A DNA stretch of 64,000 nt from Bacillus sp. NTK034 (GCF_017303275.1 NZ_JAFKOJ010000004.1:248001-312000), one strand, 5' to 3'. Numbered from the stretch's first letter, positions 1 to 11,114 are shown. A program made the numbers and translations. Notes: generated from the letters alone by a model not told the origin.

Positions 1-1
1 G

Positions 2-748
2 CCGCTTTCAATAGAACATCAGTTCAAGCTTGGTGCCACTTTTGCTCTGACCGGCGAGTATGAGGCTGCCTTTGCATGGCTTCGCAAGCTTCAAAAGAAA
101 GGCTTTGAAGGGGACGGACCATTTTATTACTGGTTATCCTATTCCGCCTATTTTACAGGCCGGGAAGAGATGGCGAAATCGGCATGGAAGAAAGCCATCG
201 AGATTAATCCGGAAAAAGAAGGCTTTGAGCCCTGGAACGATGAAAAAGTAACCAGCAGCGGCTTTGAAGACCATTATTCATCCATTTTAAAAAAGCTGGA
301 AAGCGACTATATAGAAGAGCGGCTATTCGGCCTTTTCCTTACGTCCGTATCCAGCAGAAGAGATGAAATTTTGATCTCTGAAGCAATTGTACAGAACAAT
401 AAGTTTTCGGCTATAGAGAAGGAATATCTCTCTTTTGTGAAAACAGACCAGGAAGCGCCTGCCCAGGTTCAGGCCGCACATGAGACAGCAGAACTGTTCT
501 ATGAAAACTACCATCCGATTGGCACGGTGGAAGCCGGCCTATATTTAATGTGGTTTACCATTTTTGCTGAATTGACAAACAACAGCCAGAATATTAAAAA
601 CAAAAAGGCCTGGGCTGCAGCCATTGAGTATGTCTGGCATAAGCTTCGAAACGAAAAGGTTTCCCAATCAAAAATTGCAGGGAGATACGGGATTTCCGCT
701 TCGACGATGGGCAAATATGTAAAATCGGTGAATGACCGCCTTCAGTGA
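2..748 (+). CDS. TPR-repeat protein with C-terminal HTH, 5' end outside window (YvcD-like)
   Basis: The reading frame is open from the window edge to TGA at 746-748, so the start lies upstream; about 248 residues are visible. The N-terminal visible part (Ala/Tyr/Phe-rich helices, e.g. GEYEAAFAWL) looks like tetratricopeptide repeats. The last 40 residues contain SQSKIAGRYGISASTMGKYV, a helix-turn-helix-like segment. In Bacillus subtilis a TPR protein (YvcD) sits directly upstream of trxB, which fits. TPR proteins are protein-interaction scaffolds; the specific role is unknown to me. An internal ATG at 170 is not the start because coding continues upstream of it. Confidence 0.75.
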   Translation, partial: PLSIEHQFKLGATFALTGEYEAAFAWLRKLQKKGFEGDGPFYYWLSYSAYFTGREEMAKSAWKKAIEINPEKEGFEPWNDEKVTSSGFEDHYSSILKKLESDYIEERLFGLFLTSVSSRRDEILISEAIVQNNKFSAIEKEYLSFVKTDQEAPAQVQAAHETAELFYENYHPIGTVEAGLYLMWFTIFAELTNNSQNIKNKKAWAAAIEYVWHKLRNEKVSQSKIAGRYGISASTMGKYVKSVNDRLQ

Positions 749-871
749 GCAGATGTTTGGACGAAACACGCGCCAATTTTATAGGATAACAGTAAGAAGG
801 TCATACTATAATATGCGTATTTATAGAGTGTTTTATTTAAAATACTGGATTTCTGATTACTGAAGGAGTGA

Positions 872-1828
<957 letters not shown>

Positions 1829-2008
1829 TGTGAGCAGGCATATGGTCCTATGGGCTGTACCCCTTTTATTTTAGTAAAAATAGCCACTGGTTGAAAAGTT
1901 TTACAAAAAGTCATGTGGTTTTAATTCTCCTGTAACCTTGATGAAATAAATTTCGGGTAATATAGGAATAGAAATTGACCCCCTTTTAAAGATATAATCC
2001 TTTTTAAA

Positions 2009-2038
2009 GCACAGGCATATGCCTGTGCTCTTTTTTTT
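2009..2038 (+). terminator. Intrinsic terminator after trxB
   Basis: A perfect 20-bp palindrome made of GCACAGGCAT and ATGCCTGTGC (2009-2028) is followed by TCTTTTTTTT. It separates trxB from the following operon. Confidence 0.9.
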
Positions 2039-2082
2039 ATAACTGTAACTTTTGAAGAATGTATTTTGGAAATCTGTATTCA

Positions 2083-2111
2083 TTGTGGCCCTAAGACAAA
2101 AATAGTATAAT
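2083..2111 (+). promoter_or_regulatory. Sigma-A promoter for the Nudix-rapZ-yvcK-whiA-crh operon
   Basis: TTGTGG (2083-2088), a 17-bp spacer and TATAAT (2106-2111). It lies 95 bp upstream of the first gene and just after a strong terminator. Confidence 0.65.
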
Positions 2112-2205
2112 GAAATGAATAAGAAAAGAACGTTAGCCAGCCTTTGCTTTAAGCGATTTCATGGAAAGGCGGCAGCGGTATGATTTCGGAAATTAGAGGT
2201 GAAAT

Positions 2206-2667
2206 GTGTTGCAGCGAGTCACGAACTGTGTGTTACTTAAAGACGATAAAGTATTGCTTTTACAAAAGCCAAGAAGAGGCTGGTGGGTGGCTCCGGGCGG
2301 AAAGATGGAGCCTGGTGAATCAGTGAGGGACTCGTGCATACGTGAGTTCAGGGAAGAAACAGGCATCTACCTGCGCAATCCGAATATTAAAGGCATTTTT
2401 ACGTTCATCATGAAGGATGGCGATAAGGTCGTACAGGAGTGGATGATGTTTACTTTTCTGGCTACAGCTTCTGATGGGCTGAACCTGGATGAATCAGAGG
2501 AAGGCAAGCTTCGCTGGCATCCGTTTTCAGAGATTAAGAATCTGCCGATGGCTGCCGGAGATTCACATATTTTGGAGTATATGATTCATGGCCAGGGCAT
2601 GATTTATGGAACGTTTACGTATACGCCAGATTTTGAACTGCTTAGTTACAGGCTGGATCCAAGCTGA
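2206..2667 (+). CDS. Nudix hydrolase (YvcI-like)
   Basis: The 153-residue protein carries a full Nudix box: GGKMEPGES followed by REFREETGI fits GX5EX7REUXEEXGU, whose glutamates bind the catalytic metal. Family members hydrolyse nucleoside diphosphates linked to another moiety; the substrate here is not evident. I used the GTG at 2206 with AGAGGTGAA upstream; TTG at 2209 is an alternative. It is the first gene of an operon with rapZ, yvcK, whiA and crh, the same order as yvcI-yvcJ-yvcK-yvcL-crh in B. subtilis. Confidence 0.93.
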   Translation: MLQRVTNCVLLKDDKVLLLQKPRRGWWVAPGGKMEPGESVRDSCIREFREETGIYLRNPNIKGIFTFIMKDGDKVVQEWMMFTFLATASDGLNLDESEEGKLRWHPFSEIKNLPMAAGDSHILEYMIHGQGMIYGTFTYTPDFELLSYRLDPS

Positions 2668-2695
2668 ATTTGACAGAAACAGGGGGAAATTATAA

Positions 2696-3589
2696 ATGAG
2701 TACGGGTGCAGTTAATGATACTCAAATGGTGATTATTACGGGAATGTCAGGGGCAGGGAAAACAGTAGCCATCCAAAGCTTTGAAGATCTTGGCTTCTTC
2801 TGTGTAGATAATTTGCCGCCGACGCTGCTGCCGAAATTCCTTGAACTTATGAAGGAATCAGGGAATAAAATGAATAAGGTCGCATTGGTGATGGATTTGC
2901 GCGGCCGTGAGTTCTTTGACCACTTATTTAAAGCGCTGGATGAATTATCCGAAACATCCTGGGTCACCCCGCAAATTTTATATCTTGATGCAGATGATTC
3001 TACACTCGTCAGAAGATATAAAGAAACAAGACGATTCCATCCCCTTGCACCATCAGGATTGCCTCTTGAAGGCATAAAGCTTGAACGGGAGCTGCTTGAA
3101 GAATTGAAAGGCAGGGCCCAGCTTATTTATAACACATCGCAAATGAAGCCGAGGGAATTGCGCGAGAAAATCCTAACGGAATTCTCTTTGAATAAAAAAA
3201 CAATATTTACGGTTAACGTCATGTCTTTTGGCTTTAAGCATGGAATTCCAATTGATGCCGACCTGGTATTCGATGTCCGATTCCTTCCGAATCCTCATTA
3301 TATTGAACATATGAGGCCGAAGACAGGTTTGGATGAAGAAGTATCCAGCTATGTGCTGAAATGGACCGAAACTAGTAAATTTCTCGAAAAGGTTACGGAT
3401 CTGCTGAGCTTTATGCTTCCGCATTATAAACGGGAAGGGAAAGCTCAATTGGTCGTTGCAATCGGCTGTACGGGAGGCCAGCATCGTTCGGTAGCGCTGA
3501 CAGAATATATCGCTAACTTCTACAGCAAGGATTACCATACGGCAATCACTCACCGTGACATCGAGAGGAGAAAGGAAAACATCAAATGA
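2696..3589 (+). CDS. rapZ: RapZ/YvcJ family P-loop nucleotide-binding protein
   Basis: The protein has 297 residues. An N-terminal Walker A motif, GMSGAGKT (residues 16-23), is followed by VDNLPP, typical of RapZ/YvcJ. The C-terminal half contains [10 protein letters not shown] and [10 protein letters not shown], signatures of the RNA-binding or phosphate-binding domain. YvcJ hydrolyses GTP and ATP in B. subtilis and affects competence; in E. coli RapZ is an RNase adaptor controlling glmS small RNAs. Which role applies here cannot be told from sequence. Its stop overlaps the yvcK start by 4 bp, implying translational coupling. Confidence 0.95.
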   Translation: MSTGAVNDTQMVIITGMSGAGKTVAIQSFEDLGFFCVDNLPPTLLPKFLELMKESGNKMNKVALVMDLRGREFFDHLFKALDELSETSWVTPQILYLDADDSTLVRRYKETRRFHPLAPSGLPLEGIKLERELLEELKGRAQLIYNTSQMKPRELREKILTEFSLNKKTIFTVNVMSFGFKHGIPIDADLVFDVRFLPNPHYIEHMRPKTGLDEEVSSYVLKWTETSKFLEKVTDLLSFMLPHYKREGKAQLVVAIGCTGGQHRSVALTEYIANFYSKDYHTAITHRDIERRKENIK

Positions 3590-4563
3590 ACCGACAGCCA
3601 AGAATCGTCATCATCGGAGGAGGAACAGGGCTTCCTGTCCTCTTAAGGGGATTGAAACAATACCCTGTTGATATAACTGCCATTGTGACAGTTGCCGATG
3701 ATGGCGGCAGTTCCGGAAGATTGAGAAATGATCTTCATATTCCGCCGCCCGGTGACATCCGCAATGTGCTGGCAGCTCTTTCAGACGTGGAGCCGCTCAT
3801 TGAGGAGATGTTCCAGCATCGCTTTGCGACATCCAATGAGTTATCCGGGCATTCGCTTGGCAATTTAATTCTCGCGGCAATGACCTCGATTACCGGAAAC
3901 TTTGTTCATGCGATTCAGGAAATGAGCAAGGTGTTAAACGTAAGGGGCAAGGTGTTGCCGGCTGCTAACCAGAGCGTGGTCCTTCATGCTGAAATGGAAG
4001 ACGGGACCATAGTATCGGGAGAATCAAAAATTCCTTATTCCGGTAAAAAAATAAAACGGGTATTTTTAACCCCCAAAAATATTAAAGCCCTGCCTGAATC
4101 ACTGCAGGCTATCAGACAGGCTGATATGATCATCATCGGGCCTGGCAGTTTATATACCAGTATTCTTCCAAACCTGCTTGTCCCCAGGCTGGGACGTGAA
4201 GTCTGCCATTCGAAAGCGAAAAAGGTATATATATGCAATTTAATGACACAGGCAGGAGAGACGCTCGATTATACAGCAAGCGATCATGTGAAAGCACTGT
4301 ATGATCATATGGGAAGTGCTTTTATCAATACCATTCTGGTAAACAATGAAGAAATCCCTCCCCATATTCAGGAGCGGTACAGCGAAGAAATGGCAAAGCC
4401 TGTTGTGTATGATACAGGTGCTCTTACCGAACTGGGCCTTGAAATCATGCACGGTGAAATTGTCAGCCACGAAGGCGGCATCATTCGCCATGATACAAAA
4501 GAAGTTGCCCAGATGCTTTATAATTTGCTTTTACATGAAACCAATAGGCGTTTTAACGCGTAA
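3586..4563 (+). CDS. yvcK: Gluconeogenesis factor YvcK/MgfK (CofD-like)
   Basis: The 325-residue protein starts with [18 protein letters not shown], the nucleotide-sugar-binding start of the YvcK/CofD fold; [11 protein letters not shown] and GHSLGN are further family motifs. B. subtilis YvcK binds UDP-sugars, is needed for growth on gluconeogenic carbon sources and supports cell-wall synthesis and PBP1 placement. Start ATG overlaps the rapZ stop by four bases. It sits between rapZ and whiA as in most Bacillaceae. Confidence 0.96.
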   Translation: MNRQPRIVIIGGGTGLPVLLRGLKQYPVDITAIVTVADDGGSSGRLRNDLHIPPPGDIRNVLAALSDVEPLIEEMFQHRFATSNELSGHSLGNLILAAMTSITGNFVHAIQEMSKVLNVRGKVLPAANQSVVLHAEMEDGTIVSGESKIPYSGKKIKRVFLTPKNIKALPESLQAIRQADMIIIGPGSLYTSILPNLLVPRLGREVCHSKAKKVYICNLMTQAGETLDYTASDHVKALYDHMGSAFINTILVNNEEIPPHIQERYSEEMAKPVVYDTGALTELGLEIMHGEIVSHEGGIIRHDTKEVAQMLYNLLLHETNRRFNA

Positions 4564-4681
4564 TATATAGGTGTGAAAGGGCTTTTGCCGGTAAAAAATA
4601 AACTGTGCATACGTTTGCTCAGTGAAGAATATCTTTTTATATGCCACTGGCTTAGCGCTTTTGCGGATAGGGGGTGAAGGG

Positions 4682-5632
4682 ATGTCTTTCGCTTCGGAAA
4701 CGAAAAAGGAATTGACGAACCTGGAAATAAAAGACTGCTGCGGCAAAGCGGAATTGTCCGCCCTGATCAGGATGAATGGTTCACTTTCTTTTTCCAGCCG
4801 GAAACTGATTGTGGATATTCAGACGGAAAATGCAGCAATCGCAAGAAGGATTTACACACTGATTAAAAGAAATTACAACGTTCAGGTTGAGCTTCTGGTC
4901 CGGAAAAAAATGCGGCTGAAAAAGAACAATGTTTATATTGTCAGGCTAACCGAACAGGCCAGCATGATTCTTGATGATCTGGAAATTTTAAGCGAGGGAT
5001 TCGTGTTTACACACGATATCTCCAATGAGCTTATAAAAAAGAAATGCTGTAAGCGTTCTTATCTGCGCGGTGCATTCCTTGCCGGGGGATCTGTTAATAA
5101 TCCGGAGACCTCCTCCTATCATCTTGAGATCTCTTCGCTTTACAAGGAGCATAATGACTCCCTTTGTGAACTGATGAATTCGTTCGGGCTGAACAGCAAA
5201 ACGCTTGAACGTAAAAAAGGCTATATCACTTATTTAAAGGAAGCCGAAAAAATAACGGAGTTTCTAAATATTATTGGCGCACACGCTGCTCTGCTCCGAT
5301 TTGAAGATATCCGGATTGTCCGAGATATGCGAAATTCGGTCAATCGACTCGTAAATTGTGAAACAGCGAACTTAAACAAAACTATCGGAGCGGCCTTGCG
5401 TCAGGTGGAAAATATCCGGTTCATCGATCAAACTGTCGGACTTCAGGTTCTGCCTGACAAACTGAGGGAAATTGCCGAATTGCGTGTAGCTTACCAGGAT
5501 GTCACTTTAAAAGAACTTGGGGAAATGGTTTCAGGAGGAAATATCAGTAAATCGGGTATTAATCACAGATTAAGAAAAATAGATGAAATTGCTGAGAAAC
5601 TTCGGTCAGGCGACACTATAGATGCTCACTGA
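4682..5632 (+). CDS. whiA: DNA-binding protein WhiA
   Basis: The 316-residue protein, beginning [12 protein letters not shown], combines a LAGLIDADG homing-endonuclease-like N-terminal domain ([15 protein letters not shown] around residues 125-140) with a C-terminal helix-turn-helix ([20 protein letters not shown]). WhiA influences cell division and chromosome segregation in Bacillus and sporulation in Streptomyces. I chose ATG 4682 over an in-frame GTG at 4622 because GGGGGTGAAGGG directly precedes 4682 and the resulting length equals the family standard. Confidence 0.95.
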   Translation: MSFASETKKELTNLEIKDCCGKAELSALIRMNGSLSFSSRKLIVDIQTENAAIARRIYTLIKRNYNVQVELLVRKKMRLKKNNVYIVRLTEQASMILDDLEILSEGFVFTHDISNELIKKKCCKRSYLRGAFLAGGSVNNPETSSYHLEISSLYKEHNDSLCELMNSFGLNSKTLERKKGYITYLKEAEKITEFLNIIGAHAALLRFEDIRIVRDMRNSVNRLVNCETANLNKTIGAALRQVENIRFIDQTVGLQVLPDKLREIAELRVAYQDVTLKELGEMVSGGNISKSGINHRLRKIDEIAEKLRSGDTIDAH

Positions 5633-5661
5633 CAGAGGGATCAGCAGGGAGGAGATGTACA

Positions 5662-5919
5662 ATGGCGGAAAAACAGGTTGAAGTTAAGCTGAAAACAGGA
5701 TTACAGGCACGTCCGGCGGCATTGTTCGTACAGGAGGCCAATCGGTTCTCATCCGATATTTTTCTGGAGAAGGACGGAAAGAAGGTAAATGCGAAAAGCA
5801 TAATGGGTCTGATGAGTCTGGCTGTAAGCTCAGGATCAGTCATTACCCTCAAGGCCGAAGGAAACGATGAAAACGAAGCCCTTGAGGCACTTGCGAACTA
5901 TATTCAAAAGGAAAACTAA
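5662..5919 (+). CDS. crh: HPr-like catabolite repression protein Crh
   Basis: This 85-residue HPr paralogue has Gln at position 15 (TGLQARPA) where HPr has the PTS-phosphorylated His, so it cannot carry sugar-transport phosphate. Ser46 (NAKSIMGL) is kept; it is the HPr kinase site that allows binding to CcpA. Crh therefore acts as a regulatory cofactor in carbon catabolite repression and in methylglyoxal synthase control. It is the last gene of its operon, 29 bp after whiA, and ends directly before a strong terminator. Confidence 0.97.
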   Translation: MAEKQVEVKLKTGLQARPAALFVQEANRFSSDIFLEKDGKKVNAKSIMGLMSLAVSSGSVITLKAEGNDENEALEALANYIQKEN

Positions 5920-5920
5920 A

Positions 5921-5957
5921 ACAACTCGCATCGGGAAGATGCGAGTTGTTTTTTTAT
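5921..5957 (+). terminator. Bidirectional terminator between crh and clpP
   Basis: A perfect 12-bp stem (5921-5932 with 5938-5949, loop GGGAA) is followed by seven further T on the plus strand. The complementary strand gives a shorter T run, so it can also end clpP. Confidence 0.93.
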
Positions 5958-5962
5958 GCTTA

Positions 5963-6568
5963 TTATTTATCTTTCTTCTCATCCAAAGAGTTTCTAGTAA
6001 TGATTTGGTCAACCAAACCGTATTCAAGAGCTCTTTCAGCTGTCATAAAGTTATCGCGGTCAGTGTCTCTCGCAATGACTTCAAGAGGCTGTCCAGTGCG
6101 CTCTGAAAGAATTGTGTTTAATTTTTCGCGAAGGAAAAGAATGCGCTTTGCAGCGATTTCGATTTCAGTCGCCTGTCCCTGAGCTCCGCCCAGCGGCTGA
6201 TGAATCATGACTTCACTGTTTGGAAGGGCAAAACGCTTGCCTTTCTCACCAGCAGCAAGAAGGAACGCACCCATGGATGCTGCCATACCAATACAAATGG
6301 TTTGTACCTTCGGCTTGATGAATTGCATCGTATCATAAATAGCCATACCTGCCGTAATGCTTCCACCCGGGCTATTAATGTAAATGGAAATGTCTTTTTC
6401 AGGATTTTCTGCTTCAAGGAATAAAAGCTGGGCAACAATTGAATTTGCCACATTATCATCGATTGCGCTTCCCAGCATAATGATGCGGTCTTTTAAAAGG
6501 CGGGAGTAGATATCATAAGCGCGCTCCCCGCGGTTTGTTTGTTCAATAACTGTAGGGATTAAGTTCAT
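5963..6568 (-). CDS. clpP: ATP-dependent Clp protease proteolytic subunit
   Basis: The 201-residue serine peptidase forms the tetradecameric ClpP barrel that degrades proteins delivered by ClpX, ClpC or ClpE. The catalytic triad is visible: Ser98 in GMAASMGAF, His123 in MIHQPLGG and Asp172 in DTDRDNFM. An N-terminal [11 protein letters not shown] and full length match Bacillus ClpP. It is transcribed alone, convergent with crh, from a promoter overlapped by a CtsR-type operator (6675-6691). Confidence 0.98.
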   Translation of the reverse strand: MNLIPTVIEQTNRGERAYDIYSRLLKDRIIMLGSAIDDNVANSIVAQLLFLEAENPEKDISIYINSPGGSITAGMAIYDTMQFIKPKVQTICIGMAASMGAFLLAAGEKGKRFALPNSEVMIHQPLGGAQGQATEIEIAAKRILFLREKLNTILSERTGQPLEVIARDTDRDNFMTAERALEYGLVDQIITRNSLDEKKDK

Positions 6569-6661
6569 TTTCCAATTCCTCCTTCAAGATAAGGTCAACA
6601 TACAAGATGAACAAGCATGTTCTTCCAAGTAAAGAAAATTTTTTAACTCCTATGTATTATC

Positions 6662-6690
6662 ATGATACACTGATGGTCAATTAAGGTCAA
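6662..6690 (-). promoter_or_regulatory. Sigma-A promoter of clpP
   Basis: On the minus strand TTGACC (6690-6685), a 17-bp spacer and TATCAT (6667-6662) form a good sigma-A promoter about 95 bp upstream of the clpP start. Confidence 0.7.
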
Positions 6691-6691
6691 A
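6675..6691 (+). promoter_or_regulatory. CtsR operator at clpP
   Basis: GGTCAAT-TAA-GGTCAAA matches the CtsR tandem heptad RGTCAAA-NAN-RGTCAAA with one mismatch. It overlaps the -35 box and spacer of the clpP promoter, so binding would block RNA polymerase, the established mechanism for class III heat-shock genes. Confidence 0.85.
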
Positions 6692-6796
6692 CGAATCGCA
6701 TGGAAATCATGTTTGATTCGTTCGACACTTTTTTCTGTGCTGCACTATCTCATTCCATGATACCCATTGTTCTAACTTTTAAAACTAAAAGGAGGC

Positions 6797-6825
6797 TTGC
6801 AAAGTGAATAAACATATCATATAAT
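6797..6825 (+). promoter_or_regulatory. Promoter of the tRNA-Arg gene
   Basis: TTGCAA (6797-6802), 17-bp spacer, TATAAT (6820-6825). The predicted transcript start is about 40 bp upstream of the tRNA. Confidence 0.75.
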
Positions 6826-6874
6826 TAGTTATCGTAGCGGCTGAGCGCTTGGTCAGCCACCTAATAAAATATTT

Positions 6875-6946
6875 GCCCTCGTGGTGCAACGGATAGCACG
6901 TGAGATTCCGGTTCTTAAGATGTGGGTTCGATTCCTGCCGAGGGCG
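6875..6946 (+). tRNA. tRNA-Arg (anticodon CCG)
   Basis: A complete cloverleaf: acceptor GCCCTCG pairs with CGAGGGC, D stem GTGC/GCAC, anticodon stem TGAGA/TCTTA with loop TTCCGGT, and T stem GTGGG/CCTGC with loop TTCGATT. The anticodon CCG at 6908-6910 reads CGG. CCA is not encoded. It is a single-gene unit with its own promoter and terminator. Confidence 0.96.
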
Positions 6947-6951
6947 CTGCC

Positions 6952-6990
6952 AAAACTCCTTGTCTGATATGGACAGGGAGTTTTTACTTT
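6952..6990 (+). terminator. Terminator of the tRNA-Arg unit
   Basis: A 13-bp stem (6952-6964 with 6972-6984, one G-T pair) with a 7-nt loop is followed by TACTTTTTA. Confidence 0.88.
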
Positions 6991-7000
6991 TTATGCTATC

Positions 7001-7093
7001 CGCAAATAAATCCGGCCTATATGCACATAAAAAATTTTATCCGCAAGTAAATTGGCTTTATCCGCAAATAAATTTCCTCTATCCGTACATAAA
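7001..7093 (+). repeat. Phased CGCNNATAAA array 1 (5 units)
   Basis: Ten-base cores begin at 7001, 7022, 7042, 7063 and 7084: CGCAAATAAA, TGCACATAAA, CGCAAGTAAA, CGCAAATAAA and CGTACATAAA. Spacing is 21, 20, 21 and 21 bp. The array begins about 10 bp after the tRNA terminator. The rest of this gap (7094-7305) is AT-rich and I see only the rpoN ribosome binding site in it. Confidence 0.85.
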
Positions 7094-7305
7094 TCAAAAA
7101 AACTTCCTGAATTTAAACCTGAATTTCAAAAAAATCCTTAAAATCCGCAGTTTTCACCATAAAAAATGAATATTCTTCCCTCTGCCATGCATATTGTGAA
7201 GTATTCAGAAAAATGGAGAAGTGCCGGTGCGAATGGCATTTGCCAACATATTTCCATACAACATTTACCGGGAATATTGTAAAATGGGGACAGGGGGAAT
7301 GTATG

Positions 7306-8637
7306 ATGAATTTGAAAGCTGGGTTATGGCAGCAGCAGACAATGAAATTAACAATGACACAGGAGCTGACGCAGGCGATTGCCCTTCTGCAATACAGCAC
7401 ACAGGAGCTCTCTGAATTCCTGGAAAGCAAAGCGCTTGAAAATCCCCTTTTAAAAGTTGAGTCCGGACATGTCCAGACGATGGATCCCCGTTATGACCGT
7501 GTCAAACTGACTAGAACAAAAGTGGAAAAGGATAAAATAAACTGGATTGAGCAGATTGGCTGCGGTAAGACGATGATGCTGGATGAATATTTGAGATCGC
7601 AGCTTCATTTGAAATTAAACAAGGACGAACAAAGAGTGATTGAGCACCTTATTGAGAGCCTTGATGAAAACGGTTACTTTCGGGCGGATCTGCAGACAGT
7701 TGCCAAGACTCTCCAGATGCCATTTGAATATGTGGAACAAATGCTTGAAGAGCTGCAGGAACTCGAACCTGCTGGCATTGGTGCTAGGAATCTTCAGGAG
7801 TGCCTGTCCCTGCAGATTAAGAGATTGCCAGAGAGAAATGAACTGGCTGAAATCATTATAGATGATTACTTTACCTTTTTTGCGGAAAAGAAATGGAAGG
7901 AGATTGCCAAACAGCTCAGTGTGGAGCTCAAAGAGATTCAAGAGGTATTCGACTTTGTTCAGACCTTGAATCCAAGACCGGCTTCATCCTTTCAAAGCGA
8001 GAAATCCGCATATATAACACCGGACGTGATTATTAAGTGGGATGGAAGCTCTTTTTCTGTCAGTGTTTTTGATGAAGTGCTTCCTAAAATCAGTTTTAAT
8101 GAAGGCTATTATAAAAAGTTTTCGGCCACTGGTGACCGTAATGTCAGCCGCTTTTTACAGGAAAAGCAGCAGGATTACCAATGGATCATGAGGAGCATCC
8201 AGCAGAGAAAAGAGACTCTTGCGAATGTAACACTTAAAATCGTTGAAAAACAGCAGGACTTTTTTATAAAAGGACCTTCTCATCTGAAGCCGATGACCAT
8301 GAAGGAAATATCAGATGAACTCGAAATACATGAATCAACTGTCAGTCGTGCTGTCCGGGAAAAATATGCACAAACGCCATATGGGACGTATGAGCTGAGA
8401 TCGTTCTTCTCAAGCACAATCAAAACAACCTCCGATGAAAATACGTCTTCACAGCAGGTAAAGACGATTATTGGTAAAATGATTGAAGAGGAAAATAAGC
8501 AAAAGCCTTTATCCGATCAAGAACTTGTGAAGCTGCTGAAGGAACAAGAGGGGATGGTTGTCAGCAGAAGGACGATCGCAAAATATCGGGATCAGCTGGG
8601 CATCCCATCATCATCGAAACGGAAAAGGTATGACTGA
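7306..8637 (+). CDS. rpoN: RNA polymerase sigma-54 factor (SigL/RpoN)
   Basis: The 443-residue protein has the Gln-rich N-terminal activator-interacting region (MKLTMTQELTQAIALLQYS), the core-binding domain, a helix-turn-helix (TMKEISDELEIHESTVSRAV) and the C-terminal RpoN box SRRTIAKYRDQLGI that contacts the -24 element. It directs transcription from -24/-12 promoters with AAA+ activators, in Bacillus mainly for amino-acid, acetoin and levanase catabolism. ATG 7306 sits 8 bp after GGGGG; ATG 7303 is the close alternative. Upstream in-frame codons from 7213 have no ribosome binding site. Confidence 0.96.
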   Translation: MNLKAGLWQQQTMKLTMTQELTQAIALLQYSTQELSEFLESKALENPLLKVESGHVQTMDPRYDRVKLTRTKVEKDKINWIEQIGCGKTMMLDEYLRSQLHLKLNKDEQRVIEHLIESLDENGYFRADLQTVAKTLQMPFEYVEQMLEELQELEPAGIGARNLQECLSLQIKRLPERNELAEIIIDDYFTFFAEKKWKEIAKQLSVELKEIQEVFDFVQTLNPRPASSFQSEKSAYITPDVIIKWDGSSFSVSVFDEVLPKISFNEGYYKKFSATGDRNVSRFLQEKQQDYQWIMRSIQQRKETLANVTLKIVEKQQDFFIKGPSHLKPMTMKEISDELEIHESTVSRAVREKYAQTPYGTYELRSFFSSTIKTTSDENTSSQQVKTIIGKMIEEENKQKPLSDQELVKLLKEQEGMVVSRRTIAKYRDQLGIPSSSKRKRYD

Positions 8638-8654
8638 CAAAGGAGATTTGCTGA

Positions 8655-8903
8655 TTGAAACAGCCAGAGCTAGTGTTTTATACACGCAGCAGATGCCCGC
8701 TGTGTGATAAAGCTAAGGAAGTAATAGTGGAATTAAAGAAAGAATATGATTTTACCATAATTGAAAAAGACATTGATGTGAGCGATGAACTGACCGAGAA
8801 GTATGGGCTCATGATCCCGGTGGTTGAAATTGATGGGAACGAAGTTCAGTTCGGGCATATTGACGCCATTACATTAAGTGAAGCGCTTACAGAAAAAAAC
8901 TGA
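8655..8903 (+). CDS. Small glutaredoxin-like protein (DUF836 type)
   Basis: The 82-residue thioredoxin-fold protein has CxxC at Cys14-Pro-Leu-Cys17 and the cis-proline context MIPVVEIDG. It resembles the glutaredoxin-like family found between rpoN and cggR in several Bacillaceae. It is probably a thiol-disulfide exchange protein; partners are unknown. The TTG start at 8655 has AAAGGAGA upstream. It begins 17 bp after rpoN and is likely cotranscribed with it. Confidence 0.85.
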   Translation: MKQPELVFYTRSRCPLCDKAKEVIVELKKEYDFTIIEKDIDVSDELTEKYGLMIPVVEIDGNEVQFGHIDAITLSEALTEKN

Positions 8904-8913
8904 GTTTTATCAG

Positions 8914-8942
8914 TTGATTTCAATACTCACTCTTGCTATTAT
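8914..8942 (+). promoter_or_regulatory. Promoter of the cggR-glycolysis operon
   Basis: TTGATT (8914-8919), 17-bp spacer, TATTAT (8937-8942). The expected start, about 8949, lies upstream of the CggR operator, the arrangement known for cggR-gapA. Confidence 0.65.
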
Positions 8943-8969
8943 GAAGGAGAAGCAAGGGTGATTTTTTTT
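8928..8969 (+). terminator. Terminator of the rpoN unit, overlapping the cggR promoter
   Basis: CACTCTTGC (8928-8936) pairs with GCAAGGGTG (8952-8960), followed by ATTTTTTTT. The 15-nt loop holds the TATTAT -10 box. RNA started at about 8949 lacks the 5' arm and would not be terminated. Confidence 0.7.
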
Positions 8970-8977
8970 GTGGTAAG

Positions 8978-9013
8978 TGGGACATAATATGTCTATGCGG
9001 GACAAAAAATGAC
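8978..9013 (+). promoter_or_regulatory. CggR operator
   Basis: TGGGAC-N6-TGTC-N4-CGGGAC-N6-TGAC matches the B. subtilis direct repeat CGGGAC-N6-TGTC-N4-CGGGAC-N6-TGTC with two mismatches. The site lies between the promoter and cggR, so tetrameric CggR acts as a roadblock relieved by fructose-1,6-bisphosphate. Confidence 0.92.
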
Positions 9014-9038
9014 CACATATGATGAAGGAGTTTTCCGG

Positions 9039-10061
9039 ATGTACTCACTAATTGATATTCAAAAAAGATTATTGCCTGATATGCTTGCGGTTATGCAGAA
9101 GCGCTATGGGATTCTTCATTACATAGGGCTGATGGAGCCGGTTGGAAGAAGGAGCCTTGCGGTTAGTTTAGGCCTGACGGAAAGAGTGCTGAGAGGTGAG
9201 GTTGAGTTTTTAAAAGACCAGAACCTGATCCGCATCTCGAGTACGGGAATGAGTCTTACTTCCGATGGGAGGGAATTGCTTGAAGCTCTTGAAGGAATAA
9301 TGAGGGATATTTCGGGTATAGCCTTAATGGAGCAGGAGTTATCCCGAAAACTTGGCATTCGCCAGGCGATCATTGTTTCCGGAAACAGCGATGAATCTCC
9401 ATGGGTGAAGCAGGAACTTGGCAGGGCCACAGCGCTGTGTATGAAATCAAGGCTCAAAGGAAAAAATATCATCGCAGTTACCGGCGGATCCACAATGGCA
9501 GCCGTAGCAGAGATGCTTACTCCAGATCTTGCTGAACGGGATTGGCTGTTTGTGCCGGCACGGGGCGGAATTGGCGAAGATGTTAAAAACCAGGCTAACA
9601 CCATTTGTGCAAAAATGGCTGATCATACAGATTCCAGGCACCGCGTCCTTTATGTACCTGACCAGGTAAGCAGGGAGATGTATGAAAGCATCATCAAAGA
9701 ACCCAATATTAAAGAAGTAATCACCCAGATCAAATCTGCAAGCATGGTTTTACACGGGATTGGGGACGCTATAACAATGGCTGAACGCCGCAAAACCAGT
9801 AAAGAAGATTTTGTTAAAATCAAGCATGCCAAAGCAGTAGGAGAATCATTCGGCTATTACTTCAATGAAGGCGGCGAGGTTGTACATAAGGTTCAGACCA
9901 TCGGCCTTCAGCTGGATGACCTATCTCACATTGAACACGTCGTTGCAGTGGCAGGCGGTTCCTCAAAGGCGAAAGCCATCGCGGCATACATGAATCGGGC
10001 ACCATCCTCTACCATCTTGGTAACTGATGAAGGTGCAGCACAACAGTTGTTAAAAGGGTAA
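9039..10061 (+). CDS. cggR: Central glycolytic genes regulator CggR
   Basis: The 340-residue SorC/DeoR-type repressor has an N-terminal winged HTH (RRSLAVSLGLTERVLRGEVEF, about residues 38-58) and a C-terminal sugar-phosphate-binding domain (VTGGSTMAAVAE; VAVAGGSSKAKAI). It represses its own operon and is released by fructose-1,6-bisphosphate. ATG 9039 has AGGAG 8 bp upstream and gives the B. subtilis length; the in-frame ATG at 9009 lies inside the operator and was rejected. It is followed by gapA after 45 bp. Confidence 0.96.
   Translation: MYSLIDIQKRLLPDMLAVMQKRYGILHYIGLMEPVGRRSLAVSLGLTERVLRGEVEFLKDQNLIRISSTGMSLTSDGRELLEALEGIMRDISGIALMEQELSRKLGIRQAIIVSGNSDESPWVKQELGRATALCMKSRLKGKNIIAVTGGSTMAAVAEMLTPDLAERDWLFVPARGGIGEDVKNQANTICAKMADHTDSRHRVLYVPDQVSREMYESIIKEPNIKEVITQIKSASMVLHGIGDAITMAERRKTSKEDFVKIKHAKAVGESFGYYFNEGGEVVHKVQTIGLQLDDLSHIEHVVAVAGGSSKAKAIAAYMNRAPSSTILVTDEGAAQQLLKG

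Positions 10062-11114
<1,053 letters not shown>

Noticed and set aside
9009-9038. Earlier ATG for cggR
   Set aside because: It lies inside the CggR operator and lacks a ribosome binding site; ATG 9039 has AGGAG and gives the standard length.
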